Source: Leifsonia aquatica H1aii (lineage in GTDB: Bacteria; Actinomycetota; Actinomycetes; Actinomycetales; Microbacteriaceae). From it: DNA of 64,000 bases. Positions 46,133 to 56,121 of this stretch are shown piece after piece (within the stretch, counting starts at the first letter, position 1; each line of letters starts with the position of its first letter). Under the pieces are notes generated by a model. It worked only from the letters and a program-made list of their open reading frames with translations, was not told where the DNA came from and ran no database searches. The position numbers and the translations under genes are program-made. Location: NCBI RefSeq assembly GCF_000633535.1, contig NZ_AYMR01000006.1, positions 305,132 to 369,131 of the forward strand, written 5' to 3'.

Positions 46133-49100
46133 TCACTCCGCGGTCCGGCGGCGACGCGAGACGACCACCAGGCCGCTTCCGGCGAGCAGGACCGTCAGGC
46201 CGGCCAACAGCCAGAGCCCGATCGCCGATCCCGTCTCGGCCAGCGAGCTGGAGCCGGTCGACGCGGTGTCCGTGCCCGACCCCGCACCGGAGCCGCCGTC
46301 CGAGCCGCCCGTGGCTGCCGCCGGGGCGACCGTCACGGTGATCGGGTCGGACGTGGACGCGCTCGCCGTGGCGGTGCGCGCGAACGAGGCGGTGATCGCG
46401 TGTTCGCCGGCGGTGAGACCGGCCGGCAGGGTCAGCGTCGCGACGCCGTCCACCAGCTCCACCTCGCCGAGCACCGTCGGTGCGGCAGGGGCCGCCGCGG
46501 CGACGACGGCCGCGAAGGCCGAGGTCCGGGCGGCGGGTGCCGCCACCGGCTCGACGCCGTCGAGGAAGCTCACCGTCCCCGTCGTGTCCCGTCCGGTGAC
46601 GGTCGCGGTGAACGTGACCTTCTCCCCTGCGGTCGGTTTCGCGGGTGTCGCCGTGAGGGCCGTCTCCGTCGGCGCGAGGACCGAGACCGCGACCGTCGCC
46701 GTCCGTCCAGAACCGGAGCCCGTCGCCCGGGCATCGGCGGGGCCGAGGTCGGCGTCCTCCGCAACCGGGACCTCCATCGATGCGGTGCCGTCGGCGTCGG
46801 CGACCCGGGTGCCGAGATCGGTCTCGCCGTAGCGGAACGCCACGGTCTCGCCGACCCGGTAGCCGGTCGCCCGCAGGGTGAACGAGCCGCCCGGGGCGAC
46901 GTCGTCCGCCGACGCCTCGAGCGGCACCGGGGTGGTCGCCGCGGCCAGCTCGGCGCACACGTCGCCCTGCACGCCGACCGGGGCCAGTGCCGGCACGCTG
47001 CCGGTGACGCCGTCGTCCTCGCGGACGGTCAGGTTGGCGAACGCCCCCGCGCCCATCACGGCGTTCGTCGTGTTCGTCACACTCACTTTGAAGGCCGAAC
47101 TCGGCGATGCGGACGGCGCCGCGTTGCCCAGCGTCGGAACGGTGACGGCCCGGCAGGTCTCGCCGGGGGCGAACGCGACCTTCTCCATGCCGATGCCGAC
47201 CAGCCCGGTCGCCGATCCGATGACGCTGACGTAGGCGGTGACGGCGGACTTCTCGGCGCGGTTCAGGTAGACGGCGACGTCCGCCGTTCCGGGACCGCCG
47301 CCCTCCTCCACCGTCGTCGGGGCGACGTTGACCGTGGTCCGGGTCTGGACGACGGCGGTCCCGACCGACGGGGTGTCGAAGGCGAGATCGGACAGGTAGA
47401 CGCCGCCCGTTCCGGTGCCGTCGGCCCCGACCTTGGCCGTGAACCGCACCTCGCGCACATCGGTCAGGTCGATGCCGGTGATGCTGGAGGTCGGGATGGT
47501 CAGCTGCTGCAGGACGACCTTGTTGAGGGTCGTGTTGGTGCCACCGGGCATGCGGTTGATCGCCAGTGGGTTGACGGCGGACGCGGCGATCGCGAAGGTC
47601 TTGCCCGCACCGTCCACGACGGTGATCGTGAAGTCGGTGCCGGTCTGCACCGCCTCGTCCGGCGCCGTCTTCAGGGTGAGCTGTGCTCGGCGGGAGACGT
47701 CGCGGAACTTCGCCGGGACGGTGACGCGCAGTTCGCCCGTGCTGGGCACGGCCGGGTCGGTCGTCGAGGCGCCGGTCCAGAGGAAGCGCGTCACGGGGAA
47801 CTCGGGGACGTTCGGAGCGAACGATCCCGGCGTCCAGTGCGGCACCTGGGCCGAGGCCTTGGTCGTGGCGCAGTACGGGAGCGACTGCGGCACGGTGCGG
47901 CCGGTCAGGTTGGTGCAGACCGCGGCGGTGGCACCTCCCGAGACCCGCACGAGCGAGCTGGTCTCGGTGAAGTCGGTGACCAGGGCGGTCTTCGAGGCGG
48001 GCTGGGACGCCATCGTGCGCACATCGGCGTACGGGGTCGCCGTCGTGGACGGCTTCACCGACCCGTCGAACAGCGACTGGAACTGCGTCTCGCCGCCCAT
48101 GGTGAGGCGGAAGAAGCCGGTCATGTAGCTGACGCCGACCTGGTACTGCTGGGCGGCCGTCATGCGCGTCGGGTTGTTCGTCGCGCACGTCGACGTCGTG
48201 TCGGTCGTGCGCCAGTCGTCGCCCGTCGCCGCCGGGTAGAGGCCGGGCGTCCACACGGTGTTGAAGAAGTTGTGGTTGGCGCCCATGACCCAGACCGCCG
48301 AGCGGAGCACGTCGTCGTCGAACGCGTGACGCGAGTCGTCGATGAAGTGCTGGCCCTGCTGGTTGGAGACGTCGCCGTCGCAGTAGGGGAGGAACACCGC
48401 CGTCGGCACGTCGGGCAGCGTCATCCGGCCGAAGTCGACCGGGGCGAGCGGGAGGACCGACTCGATGCCGTAGGGCGTGGCCAGCGCCTCGTTGAGGGTC
48501 GCGGCCGAGACCACGCCTTCGCCGCCGCGGGAGTGGCCCATGATGCCGACGTGGCCGAGGTCGAAGCGGCCCTTCAGCGAGGAGGCCGTGACGCCCGATG
48601 CGGCCGCCGGCTGGTCGGTGCGGGTGGTCGCGCGGACGAGCGCCTCGTCCAGGGTGCGGGTCGTCGTAGTGCTCGGGACGGTGTCCGTCGCCGTGGTGAT
48701 GTCGTCGTACGCGACCGCGTCGCCGGTGTTCGCCTTCTCGAGCATTCCGAGCGTGTCGAGGATGAGCCGGCCGCGCGCCTGAGCGCCGTAGTCCAGGGCG
48801 AGCTGGTTGTCGTTCGAGTTGACCGAGTTGGCGGCGATCGACAGCACGTTGTAGCCGTGGGAGGCGAGCGCGCGAGCGGTCCCCTCGTAGCCGAGGTAGG
48901 AGCGGATGTTCATCTGCGTCGGGCCGCACGGCCAGCGCAGCGGGTTCGCGCCGGTGCCGGAGCAGGAGGTGTGGCGGCCGTGCAGCAGGACGACGGTCGG
49001 CCGGGCGCCGGTCGCGCTCGACAGGTACATCTTGCCGGTGAGCTCGCCGCGGATGCCGCCGATGGCGGCGAGCGGGACGGCCTGGTCGCCGAAGTCGTAC

Positions 49101-49600
49101 TCGGCCTCGGTGACCGCGTACGCACCGGCGGTCGACGGGTCGTCGACCGCCGCGAGGGTCGCGAACGACCTCAGCTGACGGGTGAGTGTTCCGTTCTCGG
49201 GGACGGCCGGGGTCGCGGGGGCCTCCGGGCTTTCGGCGGCCTTGTCCTCTTCCCCGCTGGACCAGCCCTTGGTGACCGAGGAGGCGTGCGAGACCGCCGG
49301 GTCGGTGGTCACGACTCCGAGGGTCAGGCCGTCGGCGGACTCGGTGGCGAGACCGATCGGCTCGCCGTCGACGATCAGGGTCGGGGCGTCGTCGATCATC
49401 GGAAGCGGCTCGTCGAGGTCGAGGGTGACGAGGTATCCCCCGGGAGCGGTGGTGACGGACCAGTCGTCCCCGGAGGCGACGACGGGATCGGGGGCCGGGG
49501 CCGCGAGCGCGGCGGGGGCCGTCGTCAGGGCGACGACGGGGATGAGGGCGGCGGCGACGGCGAGGGCCATCCGACGTCGCGCAGACAGGCGTGTGGGCAC
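46133..49600 (-). CDS. Secreted, LAxTG-anchored multidomain alpha/beta hydrolase
   Basis: This 1155-residue protein has a signal peptide (to about residue 34), then an alpha/beta hydrolase with oxyanion VLLHGRHTSCSGTG and nucleophile S357 in GHSRGG. Cys-containing and beta-rich modules and at least one Ig-like domain (TATPAKPTAGEKVTFTATVTG) follow. It ends with sortase signal LAETG (1120-1124), a membrane span and a basic tail. It should be covalently linked to the wall by a class E sortase. The substrate class (lipid, ester or polymer) is unresolved. It is far larger than typical single-domain lipases. Confidence 0.85.
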   Translation of the reverse strand: MPTRLSARRRMALAVAAALIPVVALTTAPAALAAPAPDPVVASGDDWSVTTAPGGYLVTLDLDEPLPMIDDAPTLIVDGEPIGLATESADGLTLGVVTTDPAVSHASSVTKGWSSGEEDKAAESPEAPATPAVPENGTLTRQLRSFATLAAVDDPSTAGAYAVTEAEYDFGDQAVPLAAIGGIRGELTGKMYLSSATGARPTVVLLHGRHTSCSGTGANPLRWPCGPTQMNIRSYLGYEGTARALASHGYNVLSIAANSVNSNDNQLALDYGAQARGRLILDTLGMLEKANTGDAVAYDDITTATDTVPSTTTTRTLDEALVRATTRTDQPAAASGVTASSLKGRFDLGHVGIMGHSRGGEGVVSAATLNEALATPYGIESVLPLAPVDFGRMTLPDVPTAVFLPYCDGDVSNQQGQHFIDDSRHAFDDDVLRSAVWVMGANHNFFNTVWTPGLYPAATGDDWRTTDTTSTCATNNPTRMTAAQQYQVGVSYMTGFFRLTMGGETQFQSLFDGSVKPSTTATPYADVRTMASQPASKTALVTDFTETSSLVRVSGGATAAVCTNLTGRTVPQSLPYCATTKASAQVPHWTPGSFAPNVPEFPVTRFLWTGASTTDPAVPSTGELRVTVPAKFRDVSRRAQLTLKTAPDEAVQTGTDFTITVVDGAGKTFAIAASAVNPLAINRMPGGTNTTLNKVVLQQLTIPTSSITGIDLTDVREVRFTAKVGADGTGTGGVYLSDLAFDTPSVGTAVVQTRTTVNVAPTTVEEGGGPGTADVAVYLNRAEKSAVTAYVSVIGSATGLVGIGMEKVAFAPGETCRAVTVPTLGNAAPSASPSSAFKVSVTNTTNAVMGAGAFANLTVREDDGVTGSVPALAPVGVQGDVCAELAAATTPVPLEASADDVAPGGSFTLRATGYRVGETVAFRYGETDLGTRVADADGTASMEVPVAEDADLGPADARATGSGSGRTATVAVSVLAPTETALTATPAKPTAGEKVTFTATVTGRDTTGTVSFLDGVEPVAAPAARTSAFAAVVAAAAPAAPTVLGEVELVDGVATLTLPAGLTAGEHAITASFARTATASASTSDPITVTVAPAAATGGSDGGSGAGSGTDTASTGSSSLAETGSAIGLWLLAGLTVLLAGSGLVVVSRRRRTAE

Positions 49601-49857
49601 GTTTCTCCTAGCTCGAGGGCGTGGGGGAGTCGCCCGGGCATGGCGAAGCAGCCGGTCCGGGCGGCGAGGAGGAGCACGAGAGCCGGGCTGAACGGTCTCT
49701 CAGAATGGAGGTTATGGCTCCCTCGGAGGCCGGAGGTGTCGCGGAAACGGACTGGTAACACAACGTTTACGGCGGGCGAATAAAGCCGACGCGCGTGATC
49801 AGAACGGACTCTCGCCTGTCAAGACCGTTGCCGCCCCAGTGCGGGGGTGGAACGCGG

Positions 49858-50667
49858 TCAATGCTCCTGATCGCCGAGCAGCTCGCGCAGTGGCGTGATG
49901 AGTGCGGGCGCGGACGCCAGCACCAGCTCGTCGTCCGGCGTGCCGCCGCCCGGTCCCTCCACGACCCCGCCCGCCTCGCGCACGATCAGCGCCCCGGCGG
50001 CGTAGTCCCACGGGCTCAGTCGGCGCTCGTAGTAGGCGTCCAGCCGGCCGGAGGCGACGAGGCAGAGCTCCGCTGCTGCGGAGCCGCCCATCCGCAGGTC
50101 GCGCACGGAGGGGGCGACCCGGGCCACGTCGGCGGCCTGACCGACCCGCGCCACCCGGTCGTAGCCGAATCCGGTCGCGAGGAGGGCGAGCTCGAGGCGG
50201 TCTTCGCGGGAGCAGCCGATCGGACGGCCGTCCGCCGTCGCCCCGTTGCCCTCGCTGGCCGCATAGGTCACCTGCTCGGTGCAGACCACCACCGCACCCA
50301 CCAGTGCGCGCCAGGCGTCGGGGGCGGCCGGTCCGGACACGGCCGCTATGCTCACCGCGTATGGGCCGGCCTCGTAGAGGTAGTTCACGGTGCCGTCGAG
50401 GGGATCGACGATCCAGGTCACCCCGCTGCTGCCCGCGACGGCCGTGCCCTCCTCGCCGATGAAGCCGTCTTCGGGTCGGGCGGCGAGGATGCGGCGGCGG
50501 ATGAGCTCCTCCGCCGTGCGGTCGGCCTCGGTGACGATGTCGAGCAGCGACGACTTCGTCGCGGCGACGGTGACGCCCACGCTGCGCCGCTCCCGCAGGA
50601 GTGCTGCGGCCTCCTCCGCCGTCCCGGTGGCGAGTGCGAGCAGCGTGCTCATGTCGTGGTCGGTCAT
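49858..50667 (-). CDS. Inositol monophosphatase-family protein
   Basis: The 269-residue protein has the metal-site motifs of the IMPase superfamily: GEEG near residues 74-77 and WIVDPLDGTVNYL (about 86-98), with a C-terminal WDYAAGALIVREAGG. It should hydrolyse a phosphorylated small molecule such as an inositol phosphate or a sugar phosphate. ATG 50667 overlaps the dehydratase stop by one base (TGATG). In this block it may dephosphorylate an intermediate of sugar-acid use, but the substrate is unknown. Confidence 0.88.
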   Translation of the reverse strand: MTDHDMSTLLALATGTAEEAAALLRERRSVGVTVAATKSSLLDIVTEADRTAEELIRRRILAARPEDGFIGEEGTAVAGSSGVTWIVDPLDGTVNYLYEAGPYAVSIAAVSGPAAPDAWRALVGAVVVCTEQVTYAASEGNGATADGRPIGCSREDRLELALLATGFGYDRVARVGQAADVARVAPSVRDLRMGGSAAAELCLVASGRLDAYYERRLSPWDYAAGALIVREAGGVVEGPGGGTPDDELVLASAPALITPLRELLGDQEH

Positions 50668-52418
50668 CAGGAACGTCCAATCTCTGGTTGCACGGGGGTG
50701 CGGGCCTCGGGCCCGGCGGGGACGAGGAAGTCGAAATCGCACCCGGCGTCGGCCTGGAGCACGTGCTCGCGGTAGAGCAGCGGCCAGCCGCGCAGGTGCA
50801 CCGACGACGCGGCGGGGACAGGCTGGGGCTCGGCCCGCCGACGCTCCAGCTCCGCGTCGTCGACGTCGAGGTCGAGCCGGCGCGACGGCAGGTCGACGAC
50901 GATGACGTCACCGGTGCGCACAAGACCCAGCGGTCCGCCGTCGGCCGCTTCCGGAGTGACGTGGACGATGCAGGTGCCGAACGCGGTGCCGGACATCCGG
51001 GCGTCCGAGATCCGGACCATGTCGCGCACCCCCTGCTCGGCCAGGCGGCGCGGGAGGGGGATGACGCCCCATTCCGGCATCCCGGGAGCGCCCTTCGGCC
51101 CGGCGCCCGCCAGTACGAGCACGGTGGAGGCGTCCACCTCCAGGTCCGGGTCGTCGAGTCGTTCGATCATCTCGGGATAGGAGCGGAAGACCAGTGCCCG
51201 GCCGCGGTGGCGCAGCAGATCGGGGGTCGCGGCCGAGACCTTCACGAGCGCGCCGCGTGGAGCCAGCGTGCCGGTCAGCACGGCGAACGCGCCTCCGCTC
51301 GCGATCGCGTCGCCCGGCTGCCGGATGGGCAGCTCGTCGCCGACCCGGCGGGCCGGTGCGACCGCGGCGGACCAGGGCGTCCCGGCGGCGGTGGCCGCCT
51401 CCGTGTCGATCAGGTCGCCGAGTGCGTGCAGCAGGGCGGGCACGCCGCCTGCCGCGTCGAAGTCCTGCATCAGCAGGCCTCCGGACGGTTCGACATCGGC
51501 GAGCACCGGGGTGCGGCGGGCGAGCTCGTCGAACAGCCCGAGGGGCAGCGGGAGGCCGGTGCGGCCGGCGATCGCGATGAGATGCAGGACGACGTTGGTG
51601 GATCCTCCCGCCGCGTTGAGCGCGACGATCGCGTTCCGGACGGCGGCCGGCGTGAGCATCCGCGACGGCGTCCGGCCGGCGCGGACGGCGGCGACCGCCT
51701 CCCGGCCGGAGGCGATCGCCGCCAGGGAGCGCCGCGGATCGGCCGCCGGGATCGTCGAGGTCCCCGGGAGCACGAACCCGAGCACCTCGGCGACGATGGC
51801 CATCGACGACGCCGTTCCCAGGGTGTTGCACGCACCCGGACCGCAGGACAGCGCGGTCTCGAACGCGGCCCACGCGGCATCGTCGAGCGCACCGGCACGT
51901 CGGTCCTCCCATGCCCGCCACAGGTCCGTCCCGGTGCCGACGCGGCGACCGCGGAAGACGCCGGCGGGACGTGCCCCGGCGTTGACGACGAGCGTGGGCA
52001 GGTCAGCGCTGACCGCCCCCATCAGGGCTCCCGGGATCGACTTGTCGCAGTTGCCGAGCAGCACCAGGCCATCGAGCGGGTACGCGCGGGCGTACTCCTC
52101 CACCTCCATCGACAGCAGGTTGCGGTAGAGCATCGCGGTCGGCTTCATCAGGTCCTCGCCGAGGCTCATCACCGGCAGGGTCAACGGGATGCCCCCGGCC
52201 TCCGTGACGCCGCGGGCGACCTCCTCGGCCAGGGCCCGCAGTGGCAGGTTGCACGGGTTGACCGGAGACGAGGAGTCGGCGATGCCGATCACCGGGCGCG
52301 GGTCGGCCGGGTCGATCTCGATGCCGACGTTGCGCAGCGCGACCCGGTGCATCACCGCCACGTCGTCGTGCCCGGCGAACCAGCGTGCGCTGCGCAGGGG
52401 AGCGGATGCGGCGGTCAT
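50667..52418 (-). CDS. IlvD/Edd-family dehydratase (sugar-acid dehydratase type)
   Basis: The 583-residue enzyme has the three cysteines that hold the iron-sulfur cluster: C56 (PVNPCNLP), C124 (GNCDKSIPG) and C197 (SCGPGACNTLG), all conserved. It removes water from a dihydroxy acid. Next to an IclR regulator, a zinc dehydrogenase and an oligosaccharide importer, a sugar-acid substrate is more likely than branched-chain amino acid synthesis. Which acid (galactonate, arabinonate, xylonate or other) is not decidable here. ATG 52418 follows AGGAGG. Confidence 0.88.
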   Translation of the reverse strand: MTAASAPLRSARWFAGHDDVAVMHRVALRNVGIEIDPADPRPVIGIADSSSPVNPCNLPLRALAEEVARGVTEAGGIPLTLPVMSLGEDLMKPTAMLYRNLLSMEVEEYARAYPLDGLVLLGNCDKSIPGALMGAVSADLPTLVVNAGARPAGVFRGRRVGTGTDLWRAWEDRRAGALDDAAWAAFETALSCGPGACNTLGTASSMAIVAEVLGFVLPGTSTIPAADPRRSLAAIASGREAVAAVRAGRTPSRMLTPAAVRNAIVALNAAGGSTNVVLHLIAIAGRTGLPLPLGLFDELARRTPVLADVEPSGGLLMQDFDAAGGVPALLHALGDLIDTEAATAAGTPWSAAVAPARRVGDELPIRQPGDAIASGGAFAVLTGTLAPRGALVKVSAATPDLLRHRGRALVFRSYPEMIERLDDPDLEVDASTVLVLAGAGPKGAPGMPEWGVIPLPRRLAEQGVRDMVRISDARMSGTAFGTCIVHVTPEAADGGPLGLVRTGDVIVVDLPSRRLDLDVDDAELERRRAEPQPVPAASSVHLRGWPLLYREHVLQADAGCDFDFLVPAGPEARTPVQPEIGRS

Positions 52419-52513
52419 GAGGCCTCCTCGAGAGTTGAACAATGGATGGACGATCGACGACGCTGCTCCCGCCGACCGCCGGTCGCGCCTACCCTGGGCA
52501 GAGCCAGAACGCC

Positions 52514-52530
52514 GTTCGGCAGAGTCGAAC
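52514..52530. promoter_or_regulatory. IclR-type operator, imperfect copy
   Basis: GTTCGGCAGAGTCGAAC shares 13 of 17 positions with the perfect palindrome at 58626-58642. It sits 17 bp before the IclR start, between the divergent dehydratase and IclR genes. A half-conserved GGGCAGAGCCAGAAC just upstream (about 52496-52510) may be a second weaker site. Binding by the adjacent IclR protein is likely. Confidence 0.65.
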
Positions 52531-52546
52531 CCGGAAGGAGGGTCGG

Positions 52547-53323
52547 ATGGCCGCCGTCGAGACCGCACGCGACTACACCGTGGGGAGCGTGGTGCGCGCT
52601 CTCCGGCTCATCGACATCGTCGCCGACGGCCCGGAGGGCGGAGTGACGCTGACCGAGCTGACCCGCAGCCTGGGCACGTCGAAGAGCTCGGCCTACGCGC
52701 TCGCGCGCACCCTGGTCGACGCGGGCTACCTGCGCGACGTGCAGCCGGGGCCGCGCTACCGGCTCGGGATCGCGCTCGTCCGGCTCGGCGATCGCGCCGC
52801 GGCCTCCCACCCCGTCGAGGGCATCGTGAAGCCGATCCTGCACGAGATCAGCCGCCGCACCGGCATGACGGCGCGGGCCGCGATCGACGACGACGGCTAC
52901 CCGATGTTCATCGCCCGGGTGGATGCGCCCGGAGCCATCCGCTTCCACACCCCGCTCGGCGTGCGCGAGCTCCCGCATACCTCCGCGGCCGGCAAGGTGA
53001 TCCTCGCCGCGCACCCCGAGGAGGACGTCGACCGTGTGATCGGGGAGACCGGACTCCCGGTTCGCACCCGCAAGACCATCACGACGCTGGACGGGCTCAA
53101 GCGCGATCTCGACGTCACCCGCGCTCGCGGCTACGGGATCGACGACGAGGAGGACCAGGACGGCGTCTTCTGCCTGAGCGTCCCGATCCTGCGCCGCGAC
53201 GGCGGTGTCTTCGGCGCGCTGTCGGTGACCGGGATCAAGTCGGGCACGTCGATCCGGCGGCAGACCGAGCTCGCGAACATCCTGCGCAAGGCCGCGTCGC
53301 AGGTCGCGGCGCAGGCCCTCTGA
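52547..53323 (+). CDS. IclR-family transcriptional regulator
   Basis: The 258-residue protein has a winged helix (VVRALRLIDIVADGPEGGVTLTELTRSLGTSKSSAYALARTLVDAGYL) and the IclR ligand domain (GITGL-type pocket equivalent HTSAAGKVILAA). ATG 52547 follows AAGGAGG. It is divergent from the dehydratase operon, 3 bp ahead of the dehydrogenase gene, and likely binds the GTTCGGC-type palindromes to control the whole block. Confidence 0.92.
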   Translation: MAAVETARDYTVGSVVRALRLIDIVADGPEGGVTLTELTRSLGTSKSSAYALARTLVDAGYLRDVQPGPRYRLGIALVRLGDRAAASHPVEGIVKPILHEISRRTGMTARAAIDDDGYPMFIARVDAPGAIRFHTPLGVRELPHTSAAGKVILAAHPEEDVDRVIGETGLPVRTRKTITTLDGLKRDLDVTRARGYGIDDEEDQDGVFCLSVPILRRDGGVFGALSVTGIKSGTSIRRQTELANILRKAASQVAAQAL

Positions 53324-53326
53324 TCG

Positions 53327-54358
53327 ATGCGCGCTCTGCGGGTCTCCGGTCCCGGGCGCGTCGCCGTGGTCGAGCGCCCGGAGCCGAGAGCCCGCGACGG
53401 CTCGACGGCGGTGGTGCGCCCCCTGCTCGTCGGCCTGTGCGGGACGGATCTGGAGATCGTCGACGGCGCCATCGATCCGGCCTACATCCGGTATCCCGTC
53501 ACCCTCGGCCACGAGTGGGTCGGTGAACTGGTCGCGGACGTCGAGCGGTCGGCCACGGGAGGCCCGCTGCCCGCGGGGGCGCGGGTCGTCGTCGAGGGGA
53601 TCGTGCCGTGCGGGTCCTGCGATCACTGCCTCCAGGGGGCGACCAATCTCTGCGCGCACTATGACGAACTGGGCTTCACCCGCGACGGAGCGGCAGCGGA
53701 ACGCATCGTCGTGCCGGCCGCCGCGGTGCACCCGATCGGGCCGGGAGTCTCCCTCGAGGCAGCGGTCCTGGTCGAGCCCGCCGCGGTGGTCTGGCGCGCC
53801 CTCGACCGGGCGCGACCGCGTGCCGGCTCCCGCGCGCTGGTGATCGGCGACGGCACGATCGGGCTGCTGGCCGCCCGCCTCGTCCGTCTGCACGCGCCCC
53901 GGTCGGTCGACGTGCTCGGCCTCCGTGCGGCGCAGGCGGCGCTGGCGACGGCTCTGGGCGCGGACCGTTTCCTGACGGTGGAGGAGGGTGTGCCGGCCGC
54001 GACCTACGACCTGGTCGTGGTCGCAGCCGGAGCGGTCGACGCCGTCGCGGTCGCCCGCGCCGCCGTTCGCCGCGGAGGCACCATCCTGGTGCTGGGCTAC
54101 GCGGGGCGCGGGCGCGTCCTGACGCTCGGGATCGACGAGCTCGTCAACGACGATGTGGCCCTCCTGGGCAGCTTCGCCTACACCCGCGAGGCCTGGGCCT
54201 CCGTCGTCGCCCTGCTCGACTCCCTGTTGAGCGACATCGGCGTCCTCGTGACGCATCGGCTCCCGCTCGAGCGCCACGAGGAGGCGTTCGCGGCCGTGCG
54301 CGGCTCCGACGGGCTGCGCGGCAAGGTGGTGCTCGATCCGGCGCATCCGGCTATTTGA
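53327..54358 (+). CDS. Zinc-dependent medium-chain alcohol/polyol dehydrogenase
   Basis: This 343-residue protein keeps the catalytic zinc ligands C38 (GLCGTD) and H62-E63 (GHEWVG) and four structural-zinc cysteines C95, C98, C101 and C109. The NAD domain is GDGTIGLLAARLVRLH. It should oxidise a sugar alcohol, aldose or sugar acid to its keto form with NAD(P). It is cotranscribed with IclR and its end overlaps the MalG-type permease gene by 8 bp in convergent orientation. Confidence 0.9.
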   Translation: MRALRVSGPGRVAVVERPEPRARDGSTAVVRPLLVGLCGTDLEIVDGAIDPAYIRYPVTLGHEWVGELVADVERSATGGPLPAGARVVVEGIVPCGSCDHCLQGATNLCAHYDELGFTRDGAAAERIVVPAAAVHPIGPGVSLEAAVLVEPAAVVWRALDRARPRAGSRALVIGDGTIGLLAARLVRLHAPRSVDVLGLRAAQAALATALGADRFLTVEEGVPAATYDLVVVAAGAVDAVAVARAAVRRGGTILVLGYAGRGRVLTLGIDELVNDDVALLGSFAYTREAWASVVALLDSLLSDIGVLVTHRLPLERHEEAFAAVRGSDGLRGKVVLDPAHPAI

Positions 54359-55151
54359 TCCCGGAGCGCAGGAAGCTGTTGATGAACCCGCGCTGCCCGA
54401 TCAGGAACACGGCCAGCAGCGGCGCGATGACGATGACCGTCCCGGCCGCCATCTTCGCGAAGTCCATGCCGGTCTCCGGGGCGAGGAAGCGGACCAGCCC
54501 GACCGTGATCGGCCGGGTCTCGTCGGTCGTGGCGACGATGAGCGGCCACAGGAAGTTGTTCCACTGCGTCGAGACCGAGACCAGGGCGTAGGCGATCAGG
54601 CTCGGCCGTGCCGCCGGGAGGAAGACCTTCCAGAGGATCGCCAACCGGGAGGTGCCCTCGATCTGCGCCGCCTCCACCAGTTCGTCCGGGACGGAGAGGA
54701 AGGCTTGGCGGAGGAAGAAGATGCAGAAGGCGCTCGCGACGTACGGCAGCCCGATCCCCGCCACGGTGTCCAGGAGGCCGAGGGAGGCGACGGTGCGGTA
54801 GTTCTCCGACATGAGCACTTCGGGGAAGATCATGAGCTGGACCAGCACGAGCACGAAGAGGGCGTTGCGGAACGGGAACTCGAACCGGGCGAAGGCATAG
54901 GCGGCGAGCACCCCGATCGCGAGTTGTGCGGCGGTGATGCCGACGACCAGCAGCACGGTGTTCAGGTAGTACTGGCCGAACGGTGCGCCCTCCCACGCCC
55001 GCACCAGGTTGTCGAAACCGAGATGCGGGCTGGGGGCGTCCACCACGAAGGCCCGCACGATCACGAAGACCAGCGGGGCCATCCAGAGCAGGCCGGCGAC
55101 CCAGGCCAGGGCGATCTCGACGCGGTCGGAGACGGTGAGGATGCGATCCAT
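54351..55151 (-). CDS. Sugar ABC transporter permease, MalG type
   Basis: The 266-residue permease has six spans and an EAA loop EAAQIEGTSRLAILWKVFLPAA. Its stop overlaps the convergent dehydrogenase stop. It is the last gene of a four-gene importer unit with a MalF-type permease, lipoprotein and ATPase on the same strand. Confidence 0.93.
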   Translation of the reverse strand: MDRILTVSDRVEIALAWVAGLLWMAPLVFVIVRAFVVDAPSPHLGFDNLVRAWEGAPFGQYYLNTVLLVVGITAAQLAIGVLAAYAFARFEFPFRNALFVLVLVQLMIFPEVLMSENYRTVASLGLLDTVAGIGLPYVASAFCIFFLRQAFLSVPDELVEAAQIEGTSRLAILWKVFLPAARPSLIAYALVSVSTQWNNFLWPLIVATTDETRPITVGLVRFLAPETGMDFAKMAAGTVIVIAPLLAVFLIGQRGFINSFLRSGIK

Positions 55152-55161
55152 CGGCGGGGTC

Positions 55162-56082
55162 CTAGCGGTAGTGGATCGAGCGGTCGACGAACCGGATCTG
55201 CACCACGGCCAGCACCACGAGCGCGGCGATCACCACGAGCGAGATGGCGGCGGCGTACTGGGGCCAGTGCTGGGCGAACGCGACCTTGTAGATGTAGAAG
55301 AGCAGCAGCGAGCTGGCGTTGTTGGGGCCGCCCTGGGTCATGACGAAGACGAAGTCGACGGTCTTGATGGAGTCGGAGAGCGCGACGATCCCGGCGAACA
55401 GGGTGGTCGGCATCAGGAGGGGGAAGCTCACCCGCCAGAAGCGCGCCCACGGGCCGGCGCCCTCCATCCGGGCCGCCTCCTCCAGCTCGGGGTCGATCGC
55501 TTGCAGGCCGGCCAGGTAGAAGATCATGAAGAAGCCGGCCTCCTTCCACACCATCATCGCCATGAGCGACGGCAGCACCAGGGCGGGGTCGCCCAGCCAG
55601 TCCGGTGTCGGCAGGCCGACGGAGCCGAGCAGACCGTTGATCACGCCGATGTTGGGCTGGTAGAAGTACAGCCAGATCACCGCGATCGCCACGACGGGCA
55701 GGATCGCCGGGGCGAACGTGCCGGCTCGGAGGAAGCCGCGGCCGCGCAGGTTGCGGTGCAGCAGCACCGCGAGGAACATCGCCAGCCCGAGGGAGACCGG
55801 GACCGTGATGAGAGAGAAGAGCAGGTTGTTCGTCACCGAGCGCAGGAACACCTCGTCGTCCGCGAGCGCGGCGTAGTTGCCGAACGTGAAGCCGTCTCCC
55901 GCCCGGTTGCTGAAGCTGCTGATCACGGAGCCGATCAGCGGCTTGACCGTGAACAGGCCGAGGAAGACGAAGGCGGGGACGAGGAGCAGCAGGCCGAAGG
56001 CCCGGTCGGGCAGGGTGCGGGCGGCCCGGCTGATGCGCCGGGCCGCCCCCATCCGCGCCGACGCCGCTGGAGCGTCGATCAT
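55162..56082 (-). CDS. Sugar ABC transporter permease, MalF type
   Basis: The 306-residue permease has six predicted spans and an EAA loop EEAARMEGAGPWARFWRVSFPLL. It is 10 bp upstream of the MalG-type gene. The N-terminal RRISRAARTLPDRAF segment is cytosolic and basic. It forms a heterodimeric channel with the MalG-type subunit. Confidence 0.93.
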   Translation of the reverse strand: MIDAPAASARMGAARRISRAARTLPDRAFGLLLLVPAFVFLGLFTVKPLIGSVISSFSNRAGDGFTFGNYAALADDEVFLRSVTNNLLFSLITVPVSLGLAMFLAVLLHRNLRGRGFLRAGTFAPAILPVVAIAVIWLYFYQPNIGVINGLLGSVGLPTPDWLGDPALVLPSLMAMMVWKEAGFFMIFYLAGLQAIDPELEEAARMEGAGPWARFWRVSFPLLMPTTLFAGIVALSDSIKTVDFVFVMTQGGPNNASSLLLFYIYKVAFAQHWPQYAAAISLVVIAALVVLAVVQIRFVDRSIHYR

Positions 56083-56121
56083 TGGTGGCTTTCCTGTCGG
56101 AGACGACGGTGGTGTGCGGGA

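Noticed and set aside
45974..49783. 1269-aa open frame on the plus strand over the secreted hydrolase
   Set aside because: It is an antisense shadow of a clearly recognisable minus-strand gene (signal peptide, GHSRGG, LAETG). Arg/Gly/Asp-rich low-complexity translation is typical for GC-rich antisense frames.
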